From Streptomonospora alba (GTDB lineage: Bacteria > Actinomycetota > Actinomycetes > Streptosporangiales > Streptosporangiaceae), in assembly GCF_000826685.1 (NCBI RefSeq), contig NZ_JROO01000031.1, positions 1-64,000 of the forward strand: a stretch of DNA of 64,000 nt, read 5' to 3'. Below the pieces are notes generated by a model, which searched no databases, had not been told where the DNA came from, and saw nothing but the letters and a program-made list of their open reading frames with translations. This document shows positions 46,831 through 57,590 of this stretch, piece after piece. Positions within the stretch are counted from its first letter, which is position 1, and each line of letters opens with the position of its first letter. The position numbers and the translations under genes were made by a program.

Positions 46831-47796
46831 ATGACGATCGGACGGGGGCTGGACGAGGTGCTGGACGCCGAACCCGACGCCGGACGGATGGTCCGGATGG
46901 GGTCTGTGACCCGCCGCCGGAGCGCCGCCCGCAGCGCGCGCGAACTCGAGTACGCCGTAGTCGACGTGGAGACTACCGGGCTCTACCCCGGCGAGGGCGC
47001 CCGGATCTGCGAGATCGCGGTGGTGCGGATGCGCGGCGACGGCACGCTGCTGCGGGAGTTCAGCACGCTGGTCGACCCGGGCGTGGCGATCACCGGCCAG
47101 GAGTTCCACGGCATCGGTGCCAGCGACGTCGTGGGCGCACCCAAGGCCGCCGAGCTGGTGGGCGTCCTGCAAGGGCTGTTCTCCGGCGCGGTGCTGGTCG
47201 GCCACAAGCTCGACTTCGAGGGCCGCTTCCTGGCCTCGGAACTGCTGCCCGTGGGACTGCCGGGAAGTCTGCCGGGATTGTGCACACTGCTGGCGCTTCG
47301 GTCGCAGGTGGACCTGCCCCGCTACTCGCTGCCGCGGGCCACCCACGCTCTCAGCGGCCACTGGCCCACCGCCCAGCACACCGCGCTGGGCGACGCCCGC
47401 GCCTGCGCCCAGCTGCTGGCCGAGCTGCTGGCCAACGCCCCGGGCACACTGCGTTACACCGGACCCGAGCCTGTCGAATTGGATTCGGGCGAACCGGATC
47501 CGGGGCCGATGAAGCCGCGTACCCCCTACGCGTCCACGCCCACAGCCGTCGCGCTGCGCGGCCATCCCGAGCGCCCGCCGGCGGCGTGGCCGCGCCGCTG
47601 GCGCAGGCTGGAACTGGACCCGCGCGACTGCGGGGGCCGCTTCAGCGCCGAGCAGCGCGCGGCCGCCCAGCGCGAGGCGGAGTACCGCAGCGCGGCACGG
47701 GAGGCTGCGGCCGCATCCGCGGCGCTGACCGCGGCGGTGGCCGCCACCGGCGCCGCGCGCCTGGTGGGACGCCGCCTGCGCTCGCTGCTGCCCTGA
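46831..47796 (+). CDS. DEDDh 3'-5' exonuclease (DnaQ/epsilon-like)
   Basis: 321 aa. Exonuclease domain ~40-205: ExoI YAVVDVETTGLYPGEG (DE), ExoII VGHKLDFEGRFLASEL, ExoIII HTALGDARACAQLLAEL (H...D). The rest is basic and helical, ending in an Ala-rich region with a GRRLRSLLP tail. It may proofread or process DNA/RNA; actinobacteria have several such paralogues. ATG 46831 with GGGAGGTG upstream; TAGTGT at 46804 could be a -10. Confidence 0.88.
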   Translation: MTIGRGLDEVLDAEPDAGRMVRMGSVTRRRSAARSARELEYAVVDVETTGLYPGEGARICEIAVVRMRGDGTLLREFSTLVDPGVAITGQEFHGIGASDVVGAPKAAELVGVLQGLFSGAVLVGHKLDFEGRFLASELLPVGLPGSLPGLCTLLALRSQVDLPRYSLPRATHALSGHWPTAQHTALGDARACAQLLAELLANAPGTLRYTGPEPVELDSGEPDPGPMKPRTPYASTPTAVALRGHPERPPAAWPRRWRRLELDPRDCGGRFSAEQRAAAQREAEYRSAAREAAAASAALTAAVAATGAARLVGRRLRSLLP

Positions 47797-47847
47797 ACCG
47801 CGGCGCGTCTGGGACGCTCGCCGCCGCCTGTGAGCACCGGCCGGGGC

Positions 47848-48042
47848 TCAGATCCCGGACAGCGCCAGGAAGAAGGCGATGATCAGCGCGCTGCCGCCCA
47901 CAGCGGTAAGCGCGGCACGGCCGGTCTCGGTCAGCCGGGCTCGGACCAGCTGGGGTGCGCCGCTGGGCTGGAAGCGCGGGACGCGGTTGGACATCGCGAT
48001 GGCCACCAAGGCGGCGCCGGCCAGGATCAGCAGCAGGGACAC
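47848..48042 (-). CDS. Small two-TM membrane protein
   Basis: 64 aa, too short to be conspicuous. GTG 48042 with GGAGGAA upstream. TM1 is LLLILAGAALVAIAM and TM2 ALTAVGGSALIIAFFLAL, separated by a basic-polar loop (NRVPRFQPSGAPQLVRARLTE). No family recognised. It is downstream of the TetR gene on the same strand after 130 bp and converges with the exonuclease gene. Confidence 0.65.
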   Translation of the reverse strand: MSLLLILAGAALVAIAMSNRVPRFQPSGAPQLVRARLTETGRAALTAVGGSALIIAFFLALSGI

Positions 48043-48172
48043 GGGGGGTTCCTCCGGGGGCGGGAGACCTGGGCGGTGCCCGATTCTGCCGCACCCCGCG
48101 GCCTGTCGCGTTCCCGGTATGCGGCCCGCGGCCGGTTCCGGTCGCGCCGCTATAACCCGGGGTGTGCGGGGT

Positions 48173-48805
48173 TCACAGGGCGTCACCGCAAGCGCCCGCC
48201 GTGGCGGCACCCAGGGCACGCAGAGTGAACGCCGACACCAGCCGACCGGCGTCGTCGGGGGTGGTCTCGCCGCGCAGCAGCGGTACGCGTTGCGCGCCCA
48301 GCATCGCCAGCACGAGGCGGGCCACGGGATCCACCGGCGCCGCGGCGAACTCGCCGTCGGCCACGCCTTGGCGCAGGATGCCGGTGAGCAGGCGCTGCAT
48401 CGGCGCGACGTGGTCGGCGAGGGCCTGGTAGGCGTCGGGCCCCAGGCTGGCTCCCAGCTCGGCGGCCGCGGGGTGGGGGTGTTCGGCCAGCGCCTCGACC
48501 TGTAGGCGGATGAAGGCCTCCAGCCGCTGAGCGGCCCCCGCTCCCTCGGGCAGTTCGCGGTGGAAGCGGTCGACGAAGCCGGCGGTGGCCTGCTCGGTGA
48601 ACGCCAGCAGCAGCGCGGGCTTGTCGGGGAAGTAGTTGTAGAGCACGGTGCGGGTGATGCCCGCCGCGGCCGCCACATCGGTCATGGAGATCTCGTCGAT
48701 GCCCTGGGCACGCGTGAGTGAGGCCACCGCGTCGAGGATGCGCTCGCGGGTCTGAGCGCGGTGCGCGGCGATGGTCGGCGCCGAGATCTTGGGCATGGTT
48801 CCCAT
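48173..48805 (-). CDS. TetR family transcriptional regulator
   Basis: 210 aa. N-terminal HTH: TRERILDAVASLTRAQG, EISMTDVAAAAGITRTVLYNYFPDKPALL. The ligand domain (~70-200) is all-helical and typical. It follows the heme oxygenase gene by 77 bp on the same strand and probably represses the pair through the 19-bp palindrome at 49647-49665; heme or iron as the effector is inference. ATG 48805 is annotated; ATG 48796 is equally possible. Confidence 0.88.
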   Translation of the reverse strand: MGTMPKISAPTIAAHRAQTRERILDAVASLTRAQGIDEISMTDVAAAAGITRTVLYNYFPDKPALLLAFTEQATAGFVDRFHRELPEGAGAAQRLEAFIRLQVEALAEHPHPAAAELGASLGPDAYQALADHVAPMQRLLTGILRQGVADGEFAAAPVDPVARLVLAMLGAQRVPLLRGETTPDDAGRLVSAFTLRALGAATAGACGDAL

Positions 48806-48882
48806 GGTGTCACGCGGGCCCGGGGGCGCGTCTTCGTCGGCGGTGGAGGAGGCCGGGCGTCCTCCGCGGGGCGCCGCGGCGA

Positions 48883-49611
48883 TCAGACGGCGGCGTCGGC
48901 GGCGAAGGAGGCGCCGAGGTCGGCCAGCACGGCCATGTTGAGCCGGTAGGCCAGCCGCGTTTCGTCTACGACGTGCTCGCGTGCCGCCGCGTCCAGCTCC
49001 AGCTCCAGCGCGTCGAGCTGCGCGCGGTAGCGCGCCTTGAACCGCGGCAGACTGCCCAGGGCGGAGAAGTCGTAGAAGGCGGTGCCGCCGCGCTGGTCCA
49101 GCCCGTAGGCGCGTTCCGCCACCCGGCGGATGAACTGCCCGCCGGAGAGGTCGCCGAGGTAGCGGGTGTAGTGATGGGCCACATAGCCCGCGGGGTCCTC
49201 GGCGGTGCGCTCGATGCGCTCCGTGTAGGCGCGGGTGGGGGCTGTGGGGGCGATGCGCTCGCGCCAGTCGGCGCCGTAGAGGGCGGTCAGGTCGCGCTCC
49301 AGGGCCGGAACACGGAACAGCTCGGGGTGGACGACGCGGCCGGCGACGGGGTCGGCGGCCAGCGAACGGCCCACCTCCTCCAGCGCAGCGTAGGCGAAGT
49401 AGTGCTGGGCGACCATCGCCGCGTAGCTTTCGCGGGGCAGTGCGCCCTCCAGCAGAGCGCGGCTGAAGCCGTGCTGCTCGGCGTCCTCGTGTGCCGACCA
49501 GGTGGCCCGCTTCAACCGTTCGGAGAACGGCGCGTCCGCTGCCTCGTCGGCGTCGCGGCGGGTGCCGCGGTCGGGGTCCTCGGTGGGGTGGCGGCCGGCT
49601 TCAGTGGGCAC
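48883..49611 (-). CDS. Heme oxygenase (biliverdin-producing)
   Basis: 242 aa. Opens heme with O2 and reducing power to biliverdin, CO and Fe2+. Core motifs: LKRATWSAHEDAEQHGFSR with the proximal His, YFAYAALEEVGRSL, the distal helix RYLGDLSGGQFIRRVAERAYG (GDLSGGQ), and FYDFSALGSLPRFKARYRAQL. The first ~28 residues are disordered. GTG 49611 is supported by AGGAGG. It is probably co-transcribed with the TetR gene; the electron donor could be the ferredoxin/reductase pair 4 kb away, which is inference. Confidence 0.93.
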   Translation of the reverse strand: MPTEAGRHPTEDPDRGTRRDADEAADAPFSERLKRATWSAHEDAEQHGFSRALLEGALPRESYAAMVAQHYFAYAALEEVGRSLAADPVAGRVVHPELFRVPALERDLTALYGADWRERIAPTAPTRAYTERIERTAEDPAGYVAHHYTRYLGDLSGGQFIRRVAERAYGLDQRGGTAFYDFSALGSLPRFKARYRAQLDALELELDAAAREHVVDETRLAYRLNMAVLADLGASFAADAAV

Positions 49612-49646
49612 ATGCCCTCCTATGTCGCCTTTCGTCCCGATCGGGA

Positions 49647-49665
49647 TGCTGACATGATGTCAGCA
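49647..49665. promoter_or_regulatory. 19-bp operator of the heme oxygenase-TetR unit
   Basis: TGCTGACATGATGTCAGCA, 9-1-9 and perfectly symmetric, 36 bp before the heme oxygenase start. On the minus strand, TTGAAC (49682-49677) and CATCAT (49659-49654) are 17 bp apart, so the palindrome covers the presumed -10. Confidence 0.72.
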
Positions 49666-49901
49666 CGCTGGAAGTCGTTCAAGAGCGAGATGACACCGTG
49701 TCGACAAAGCATGCTGGCGGAGGGCGGGTAGCCTGGGTTCGCACGCAGGTGCGATCGAGCGCACCGAAGGTGCGGTGCCCCAGCCGCCGCTTGCCCCCTC
49801 TCGTGCAATCCCGCTAGCGACAACACGTGCAGGCAATTATCGTTTGACTGCCGCAACGGCTGACGACGTGCACCGCGCACCGGTCGACGTAGAGGCGATG
49901 T

Positions 49902-51166
49902 GTGGATACAAGGAACCCAGGATCCGATTCCGTGACCATGACCGATACCGAGCAACCGTGGCCGGCCGACGCCGGCCGCGCTGCTGAGGCCGTCATGGAG
50001 CGGCAGTCCCCCTCCACCGCCGAGGCGGTCGACGTGCTCCTCGTCGAGGACGACGCCCAAGACGCGTTCCTGGTCGAGGAACTCCTCGCCGACGCCGCAC
50101 TGGACACCCGTATCACATGGGTGAGCACTCTCGCCCAGGCCCGCGAGTACTTCGCCGGGTTCCGAGGCTGTGTCCTGCTCGACCTCAACCTCCCCGACGC
50201 CCGGGGCATGGAACTGCTGCGCGAGGTCCTCACCACCGCGTCCTCGGCGGCCGTCGTGGTGCTGACCGGCTTCAACGACGAGCACGAGGGCATCGCCGCC
50301 GTCGCCGCCGGCGCCCAGGACTACCTGGTCAAGGGCCACGTCGACGGCTCGCTGCTGGCGCGCAGCCTGCGCTACTCCGTCGAGCGCCAGCGTGCCGACG
50401 AGAACGCCCGCCAGCTGCGCGAGGCCGAACTCTACGCTCGCGAGAACATGCGCCTGGAGCGCGGCCTGCTGCCCCAGGTGCTGCTGGACAGCTCCCCGCT
50501 GAGCCACCGCTCCTTCTACCGGCCCGGCCGCAAGCGAGCCCTGGTCGGCGGCGACTTCTACGACGCCGTGCAGAAGGGCGGCACCACCTACGTCCTGTGC
50601 GGCGACGTCAGCGGCCACGGCCCCGACGAGGCCGCGCTCGGAGTCAGCCTGCGCATCGCCTGGCGCGCCCTGGTCATGGGTGGAGTGGCCGAGGAGGAGC
50701 TGCTGCCGGCGCTGGAGGAGATCCTCATCAGCGAGAGGGCACAGGAGGAGATGTACGCCACCCTGTGCCAGGTCAGCCTCGACTCCGGCAGCGAGGACGC
50801 CAGGATCCGGCTGTTCGGGCATCCGCCGCCGCTGGTCCTGCAGGAGGGCGGGGTCGAGGAGGTCCCCGTCGCGCCCCGCCCGCCGCTCGGCGTCTTCCCC
50901 GACCGCGAGACCGAGGTCGAACGCTTCCGGCTGCCCCGCGGGGCCACCCTGATGCTCTACACCGACGGCCTGGTCGACGCCTACGACGGCAGGCCGCCGG
51001 ACCGCCTGGAGGTCGGCGGCCTGCGCCGCATGGTCGGCGACCTGCTGGCGCGCGGCACCTCGATCGTCGACCTGCCCGAGCACCTGGTCGACGAGGCAGA
51101 GCACTACAACGGGGGTCCGCTGCAGGACGACGTCGCCATGCTGCTGATCACGCACGAGGAGCGGCA

Positions 51167-51170
<4 letters not shown>
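49902..51170 (+). CDS. Response regulator fused to a PP2C (RsbU/SpoIIE) phosphatase
   Basis: 422 aa. Receiver domain ~43-160: VDVLLVEDDAQDAF, phospho-Asp in VLLDLNLPDARGMELL, VVVLTGF and DYLVKGHVDG. A coiled linker (RQLREAELYARENMRLERGLLPQ) leads to a PP2C domain ~220-418 with ALVGGDFYDAV, LCGDVSGHGPDEAALG and MLYTDGLVDAYDG metal-binding Asp residues. It would dephosphorylate an anti-sigma antagonist or similar when its receiver is phosphorylated. GTG 49902 (AGAGG upstream); GTG 49932 and ATG 49938 are in frame too. Its stop overlaps the kinase start. Confidence 0.92.
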
Positions 51171-52980
<1,810 letters not shown>

Positions 52981-52984
<4 letters not shown>

Positions 52985-53427
52985 GCGAGGTCAACTTGGT
53001 GCATGCCATAGAGGTGCTGCTGGTCGAGGACGACCCCGGCGACGTCCTGATGACCAAGGAGGCGTTCCAGGAGCACAAGGTGGGCAACCGCCTGCACGTG
53101 GTGTCCGACGGCGTGGAGGCGCTGCGCTTCCTGCGGCGTGAAGGCGAGTACGCCGACGCACCCAAGCCGCACCTGGTCCTGCTCGACCTCAATCTGCCCC
53201 GCAAGGACGGGCGCGAGGTCCTCGAAGAGGTCAAAAGAGACGAGGAGCTCTCCCACATCCCGATCGTGGTGCTGACCACCTCCGAGGCGGAAGAGGACAT
53301 ACTGCGCAGCTACCGCCTGCACGCCAACGCCTACGTCGCCAAGCCCGTCGATTTCGAGCAGTTCATCCGCGTCGTCCGGCAGATCGACGACTTCTTCGTC
53401 ACCGTGGTGCGCCTGCCCAACGGGTGA
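52981..53427 (+). CDS. Single-domain Rcp1-type response regulator
   Basis: 148 aa, receiver only. EVLLVEDDPGDVLMTKEAFQ, phospho-Asp in LVLLDLNLPRKDGREVLEEV, IPIVVLTTS, and Lys in AYVAKPVDFEQFIRVVRQID. Rcp1-like proteins are the cognate acceptors of kinases with this HisKA subtype and have no output domain, so they act by protein-protein contact or as phosphate sinks. Its ATG overlaps the kinase stop (ATGA). Third gene of the coupled operon. Confidence 0.94.
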
Positions 53428-53492
53428 ACGCGTCCGCACCCGGCCCGGCCGGGGCACGGCGGGAGGCGCCGTCCTGGGCTAACGTGGTGATC

Positions 53493-54026
53493 ATGAGCCT
53501 GCCAGATCCCCTCGACCCCACAGGCCCCTACCGCGTGTCGGTGGTGTGCCTGGGCAACATCTGCCGGTCGCCGATCGCCGAGAAGGTCCTCACCGCCGAG
53601 CTCGAACGCGCGGGCATGGCCGACGAGGTGGTCGTGGACAGCTCCGGCACCGGCGGCTGGCACATCGGTTCGGGCATGGACCCGCGGGCGGCCGCCACGC
53701 TGCGCGCCCACGGTTATCCGACCCACCACACCGCGCGCCGGTTCGACCCCGCCTGGTTCGCCGACCGCGACCTGATCCTCGCGATGGACCTGGACAACCT
53801 GGACGAGCTGGTGCAGCTCGCCCCCGAACCGGCGGTGGTGGGGGACCGGCTGCGGCTCTTCCGGACCTTCGCGCCCGAAGGCGGCGGCAGCCCCAATCCC
53901 GAGGTTCCCGACCCCTACTACGGCGGCGACGACGGCTTCACCACCGTGCTGAGCATGGTCCAGGCGGCTGCCAAGGGCCTCACCGCCGAACTCGCCGGCC
54001 GCTTCGGTCCCGGAGCCGGGCGCTGA
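53493..54026 (+). CDS. Low-molecular-weight protein-tyrosine phosphatase
   Basis: 177 aa. P-loop near the N-terminus: VSVVCLGNICRSPIAEKVL (CX5R), and catalytic Asp in VPDPYYGGDDGFTTV. It dephosphorylates Tyr-phosphorylated proteins. ATG 53493 is preferred; TAACGT at 53480 lies 7 nt before, so the mRNA may be leaderless. It is 65 bp downstream of the response regulator but not obviously part of that operon. Confidence 0.92.
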   Translation: MSLPDPLDPTGPYRVSVVCLGNICRSPIAEKVLTAELERAGMADEVVVDSSGTGGWHIGSGMDPRAAATLRAHGYPTHHTARRFDPAWFADRDLILAMDLDNLDELVQLAPEPAVVGDRLRLFRTFAPEGGGSPNPEVPDPYYGGDDGFTTVLSMVQAAAKGLTAELAGRFGPGAGR

Positions 54027-54172
54027 TCACTCCCGCGAGTCGAGGACGAACGGGCGTCCGCGGGGACGGGTGCGTCGCGGCCTCGCGGATGTCGGCTTCC
54101 GCAGTCATGCCGTCACCGTGCGCACATGGACCACGGTCGGGCCAGTCGGATTCGTGTGGCCCGTGACCGCGC

Positions 54173-54859
54173 TCAGGCGCCGGCGTGGCGGGATTCCAGG
54201 GCCAGCAGCGCGCGCTTGGCCTCCACCCCGCCCGAGTAGGGGCCGGGGTCGTCCGGGTAGCCCTCGGCGACGACGCGGTGGCAGGGAAGGAACAGGCACA
54301 GCGGGTTCTCGGCGAGCGTGCTGGCGACGGCGCGGCGGGCGTTGGGCCTGCCGATGCGCGCGGCCAAGTCCCCCAGCGCGATGGTGGAGCCGTAGGGCAC
54401 GTCCAGCAGCGAACGCAGCACCACGCGCCCGAAGTCGCCGGTCAGCCGCAGGTCCAGCGGGACGGCGAAGGCGGTCCGCCGTCCCGCGAAGTAGGCGTTG
54501 ATCTCCCGGCGCACCGGCTCCAGGTGGGCGTCGTGCGGCACGATGTTGGGCGAGACCGCGCGTTCGAGCCGGTCGACCACCGTTTCCTCGGGGCCGAAGG
54601 AGCACGCCGCCAGTCCCGCCTCGGTCATCGCGCAGAACAGGAAGCCCACCGGGGTCTCCGCCACTCCGGTGACGACGTCGAAGGGGACGCCGCGCGCCTC
54701 CACCGGTGATGCGGCGGGGTCGGGGAGCCCTCCGCCGCGGCCTTCCGCGGCCCCCGGGGACGTGGCGCGGACGAGGGCGTCGATGTCGTCCGCGCCGGGG
54801 CCCGATCCGTCGGTTCCCTCGAAATCGGCGTAAAGGTCGCCGTGCCACGTGCCGGCCAT
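54173..54859 (-). CDS. ogt: Methylated-DNA-[protein]-cysteine S-methyltransferase
   Basis: 228 aa. Repairs O6-methylguanine by suicidal transfer to Cys. C-terminal domain: DVPYGSTIALGDLAARIGRPNARRAVA, the active-site LFLPCHRVVAEG with PCHR, and YPDDPGPYSGGVEAKRALLALE. The N-terminal RNase H-like domain (~58-140) is present; before it is an extra ~55-residue acidic Gly-rich stretch of no known function. ATG 54859 with GGGAGG upstream. No alkA or ada gene is adjacent. Confidence 0.93.
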   Translation of the reverse strand: MAGTWHGDLYADFEGTDGSGPGADDIDALVRATSPGAAEGRGGGLPDPAASPVEARGVPFDVVTGVAETPVGFLFCAMTEAGLAACSFGPEETVVDRLERAVSPNIVPHDAHLEPVRREINAYFAGRRTAFAVPLDLRLTGDFGRVVLRSLLDVPYGSTIALGDLAARIGRPNARRAVASTLAENPLCLFLPCHRVVAEGYPDDPGPYSGGVEAKRALLALESRHAGA

Positions 54860-54900
54860 GGTCCTCCCGCGTCTCGCGTGCCGGGACCGAGGATGCCACG

Positions 54901-54935
54901 GTGCCCCGCGGCTGTCGCTTCGGCGGGCGGGGCAC
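54901..54935 (-). terminator. Terminator of the DUF2269-like gene
   Basis: GTGCCCCGC (54901-54909) pairs with GCGGGGCAC (54927-54935), 7 nt past the stop on the minus strand. Confidence 0.6.
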
Positions 54936-54942
54936 GGCGAAT

Positions 54943-55503
54943 TCAGCGGGAGGCGTTCGCGGAAGCGCGCATGAACGTCCCGGGACGCCGCGTTGCGCCC
55001 GCAGGCCGGGTGCCCTGCCGGGAGCGGATACGGCCGAAGGGCTTGACGGTCGACAACAGGGTGACCGCCACCAGCACCGACAGGGCCACGGAGAGGGCGA
55101 CGACGTGGCTGAGGCGGTCGGCGTAGGCGGGCAGCACCGTGCCGCCGCGTGTCGCCTCGGCCAGGTCGGCCGTCGCCGGCATCAGCCGCAGGTTGCTGCC
55201 GACGACCAGGACCGCCGTCAGCGCGAGTTTGGCGGTCACCCAGTAGTGCCGGAACAGCCCCCAGGGCGTGCCCAGCGCGCAGACCAGCCCCGAGGCGAGC
55301 GCGGTCAGGCTCAGTACGGGCACCAGCAGCCAGCCCAGTGTGGCGGCCGATCCGTAGAGCGCGCCCGCGCGCTGAGGGGCGTCGGCGGCCAGCCCGGCGG
55401 CCACCAGCGTCAGGACGCCGGCGTGCACGCCGAGCCAGCCCACCGAGACGACGACGTGCACACTCAGCAGCGCCTTGCGGGGCAGGCCGGTCCGCAGCCT
55501 CAC
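54943..55503 (-). CDS. DUF2269-like membrane protein
   Basis: 186 aa with four TM helices: LLSVHVVVSVGWLGVHAGVL, ATLGWLLVPVLSLTALASGLV, YWVTAKLALTAVLVV and VVALSVALSVLVAVTLL. Histidines in the first helix and the WLG motif resemble DUF2269/CopD-type small membrane proteins that may bind metal or heme. GTG 55503 overlaps the stop of the upstream SHOCT gene (55500-55503), so the two are coupled. The last ~25 residues are basic. Confidence 0.7.
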   Translation of the reverse strand: MRLRTGLPRKALLSVHVVVSVGWLGVHAGVLTLVAAGLAADAPQRAGALYGSAATLGWLLVPVLSLTALASGLVCALGTPWGLFRHYWVTAKLALTAVLVVGSNLRLMPATADLAEATRGGTVLPAYADRLSHVVALSVALSVLVAVTLLSTVKPFGRIRSRQGTRPAGATRRPGTFMRASANASR

Positions 55504-55838
55504 CTGCGGTCGCCCCCTCGCTCCCCGGGCGTCCAGTTCAGGACGCTGGCCCGCTCCAGGAACTCGTCGACGGTGATGTCGCCGCGGGCGAAGCGCTCGG
55601 CGAGCACCGTGCGGGCGGCGTGTTCGGGCGGCTCGGGCGCCGCCGCCCACGGCGGGCGGCGGCCCTTGGACCGCAGGAACCACAGGTAGGCCAGCAGGCC
55701 CAGCAGGAGCAGTACGAGCAGCATGGCGGCTCCGATCATCGGCGGGAACGGCGGACCGTGGTGGAAGCGGGCGGCGGGATCGGCGGAGAGGGCCGTTTCG
55801 GCGGCGAGGCCGGCCGCCGCCGTCAGTGCTGTAGCCAT
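55500..55838 (-). CDS. SHOCT domain membrane protein
   Basis: 112 aa from ATG 55838 (ATG 55865 would add nine residues). One TM segment (MIGAAMLLVLLLLGLLAYLWFL), then a SHOCT motif: ARTVLAERFARGDITVDEFLERASVL. SHOCT is a short oligomerisation-like motif at protein ends. Extracytoplasmic N-terminal part is short and contains HHGPP, possibly metal-binding. It starts a two-gene unit with the DUF2269-like gene. Confidence 0.72.
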   Translation of the reverse strand: MATALTAAAGLAAETALSADPAARFHHGPPFPPMIGAAMLLVLLLLGLLAYLWFLRSKGRRPPWAAAPEPPEHAARTVLAERFARGDITVDEFLERASVLNWTPGERGGDRR

Positions 55839-55865
55839 GCCCCAAGCCTGCGCCGCCGCCCCCAT

Positions 55866-56396
55866 GCCGCGCGTCGCCCGTGGAGCGGCGATCGCGCTAC
55901 GCGCTGCGCACCACGCCGCCTACGCCCCGGAGCCGACACCGCCGCATCGCGAGGCCGGGGGAGCACAGGAGCGATGTGCCGCGGCCACATCCGCGCGGTG
56001 GCCGACCGTGGTCCGCCCGCCCATGTCCCCCGGCGCCGAACGAGGCGCAGGGGAGGACGTGCGCCGCACATCACCGGCCCCCGCGCCGCCCTTCCGCGAC
56101 CGGCGGCGCAGCAGTACCGGGGGCCACCGCAGGGCGATCGTCCGCCGCCGCGTTCAGGGGAGCCGCACGCCCCTCGCCCGCCACCGCCTCCGGTGGAGAC
56201 GCTGCGCGACGGCCGGCCTCCGTGCGACCGGGAACGGCGGCGGCGGGGAGCGCGCACATGGCCGGTGCGGAAGATGTATGTCCCGCCGACATGTGAAACG
56301 GGTCACCGCGGACCTAGTTTCGTGGTCAGCCACCCTGCCGTCCGGACGGGCCCTCAGGTACCCGGCCCGGACCCGCACATCCCCTTGGAGACCCCC
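55866..56396. other. Gene-free region upstream of the liv operon
   Basis: About 530 bp. The open frames have no recognisable domain and match composition-driven readings. GATGTG-7-CACATC (55973-55991) is a small inverted repeat. The last 120 bp, with lower GC around 56270-56320, probably hold the liv promoter, but no hexamer pair is convincing. Confidence 0.4.
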
Positions 56397-57584
56397 ATGC
56401 ACCCATTCCCCCGAGGGGGCCTTGCCGCGGCCGTGCTGTGCACCGGCGCCCTGCTGGCCACCTCCTGCGGTTCACCCGGCTCCACAGCCGCCGGCGAGGA
56501 GGGCGGCCCCGTCAAGGTCGGCGTCGTCTACTCCTCCTCCGGCCCGCTGGCCACCTACGGCGAGCAGTACTTCCAGGGCTTCCAGGCCGGCCTGGACTAC
56601 GCCACCGACGGCACCATGGAAATCGACGGCCGCCCCGTCGAGGTCACCGAGATGGACGACGCGGGAGACCCCGCGACCGCGGTCTCGGCCGCCCGCGAGC
56701 TGGTCGGCGACGGCCACACCATCCTGGCCGGGTCCACCTCCTCCGGTGTGGCGGTGCAGGTCGCCCCCGTCGCCAAGCAGAACGAGGTCCTGTTCGTCTC
56801 CGGCGCCGCGGCCACCGACGCCATCACCGGTAAGAACGACTACACGTTCCGCTCGGGCCGGCAGACCTACCAGGACATCCTCACCGCCGCCACGTTCATG
56901 GACGATCCCGACGGCGCCGACGTCACCGTCTTCGCCCAGCAGAACGCCTTCGGCCAGGACAACGTCGACGCGGTCACCGCGGTGCTGGAGGAGAAGGGCG
57001 CCGACGTCGAGTCCGTCCTCGCGCCGCCGGACTCCACCGACCTGACCCCCTTCGCCGAGCAGGCCAAGCAGGCCGATCCCGATCTGCTGTTCGTGGCCTG
57101 GGCCGGCGAGACCGCCTCGGCGATGTGGAAGTCGCTGGACCAGCAGGGCGTGCTGGACTCGACCGACGTGGTCACCGGCCTGGACATCAAGGCCTCCTAC
57201 CCGGTCTTCGGGCAGAGCAAGGACAAGATCGGCTTCCTGTCGCACTACTTCGACGGCGCGGCCGGCACCGGCGTCGCCGAAGAGATGCGCACCCGTGTGG
57301 AGGAAGCCGGCGGCACCGTCGACCTGTTCACCCCCGACGGCTTCACCGCCGCGCAGATGGTGGTCCGCGCCGCCTCGCAGGGCGACGGCGTCCAGGACCG
57401 CATCTCCGCACTGGAGGACTGGACCTTCGACGGGGTCAAGGGTGAGCTGACGGTGCGCGCCGACGACCACGCGCTGCTCCAGCCGATGTACCAGGCGCGG
57501 CTGACAGGGTCGGGCGACGACGCCGAACCCGAACTGGTCGAGACCGTTCCGGCCGAGGACGTCGAGCCCCCGGTGAGCGGGTAG
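56397..57584 (+). CDS. livK: Branched-chain amino acid-type ABC transporter substrate-binding lipoprotein
   Basis: 395 aa. Lipoprotein signal with lipobox LLATSC (Cys 24). Type I periplasmic-binding fold: VKVGVVYSSSGPLATYGEQYFQGFQAGLDYA, DDAGDPATAVSAARELV, GSTSSGVAVQVAPVA, FGQDNVDAVTAVLEE, and GELTVRADDHALLQPMYQ. The LIV family takes branched-chain amino acids, amides or urea; the ligand cannot be read here. ATG 56397 with TTGGAG upstream. First gene of a K-G-F-H-M operon. Confidence 0.92.
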   Translation: MHPFPRGGLAAAVLCTGALLATSCGSPGSTAAGEEGGPVKVGVVYSSSGPLATYGEQYFQGFQAGLDYATDGTMEIDGRPVEVTEMDDAGDPATAVSAARELVGDGHTILAGSTSSGVAVQVAPVAKQNEVLFVSGAAATDAITGKNDYTFRSGRQTYQDILTAATFMDDPDGADVTVFAQQNAFGQDNVDAVTAVLEEKGADVESVLAPPDSTDLTPFAEQAKQADPDLLFVAWAGETASAMWKSLDQQGVLDSTDVVTGLDIKASYPVFGQSKDKIGFLSHYFDGAAGTGVAEEMRTRVEEAGGTVDLFTPDGFTAAQMVVRAASQGDGVQDRISALEDWTFDGVKGELTVRADDHALLQPMYQARLTGSGDDAEPELVETVPAEDVEPPVSG

Positions 57585-57590
57585 TCGGCG

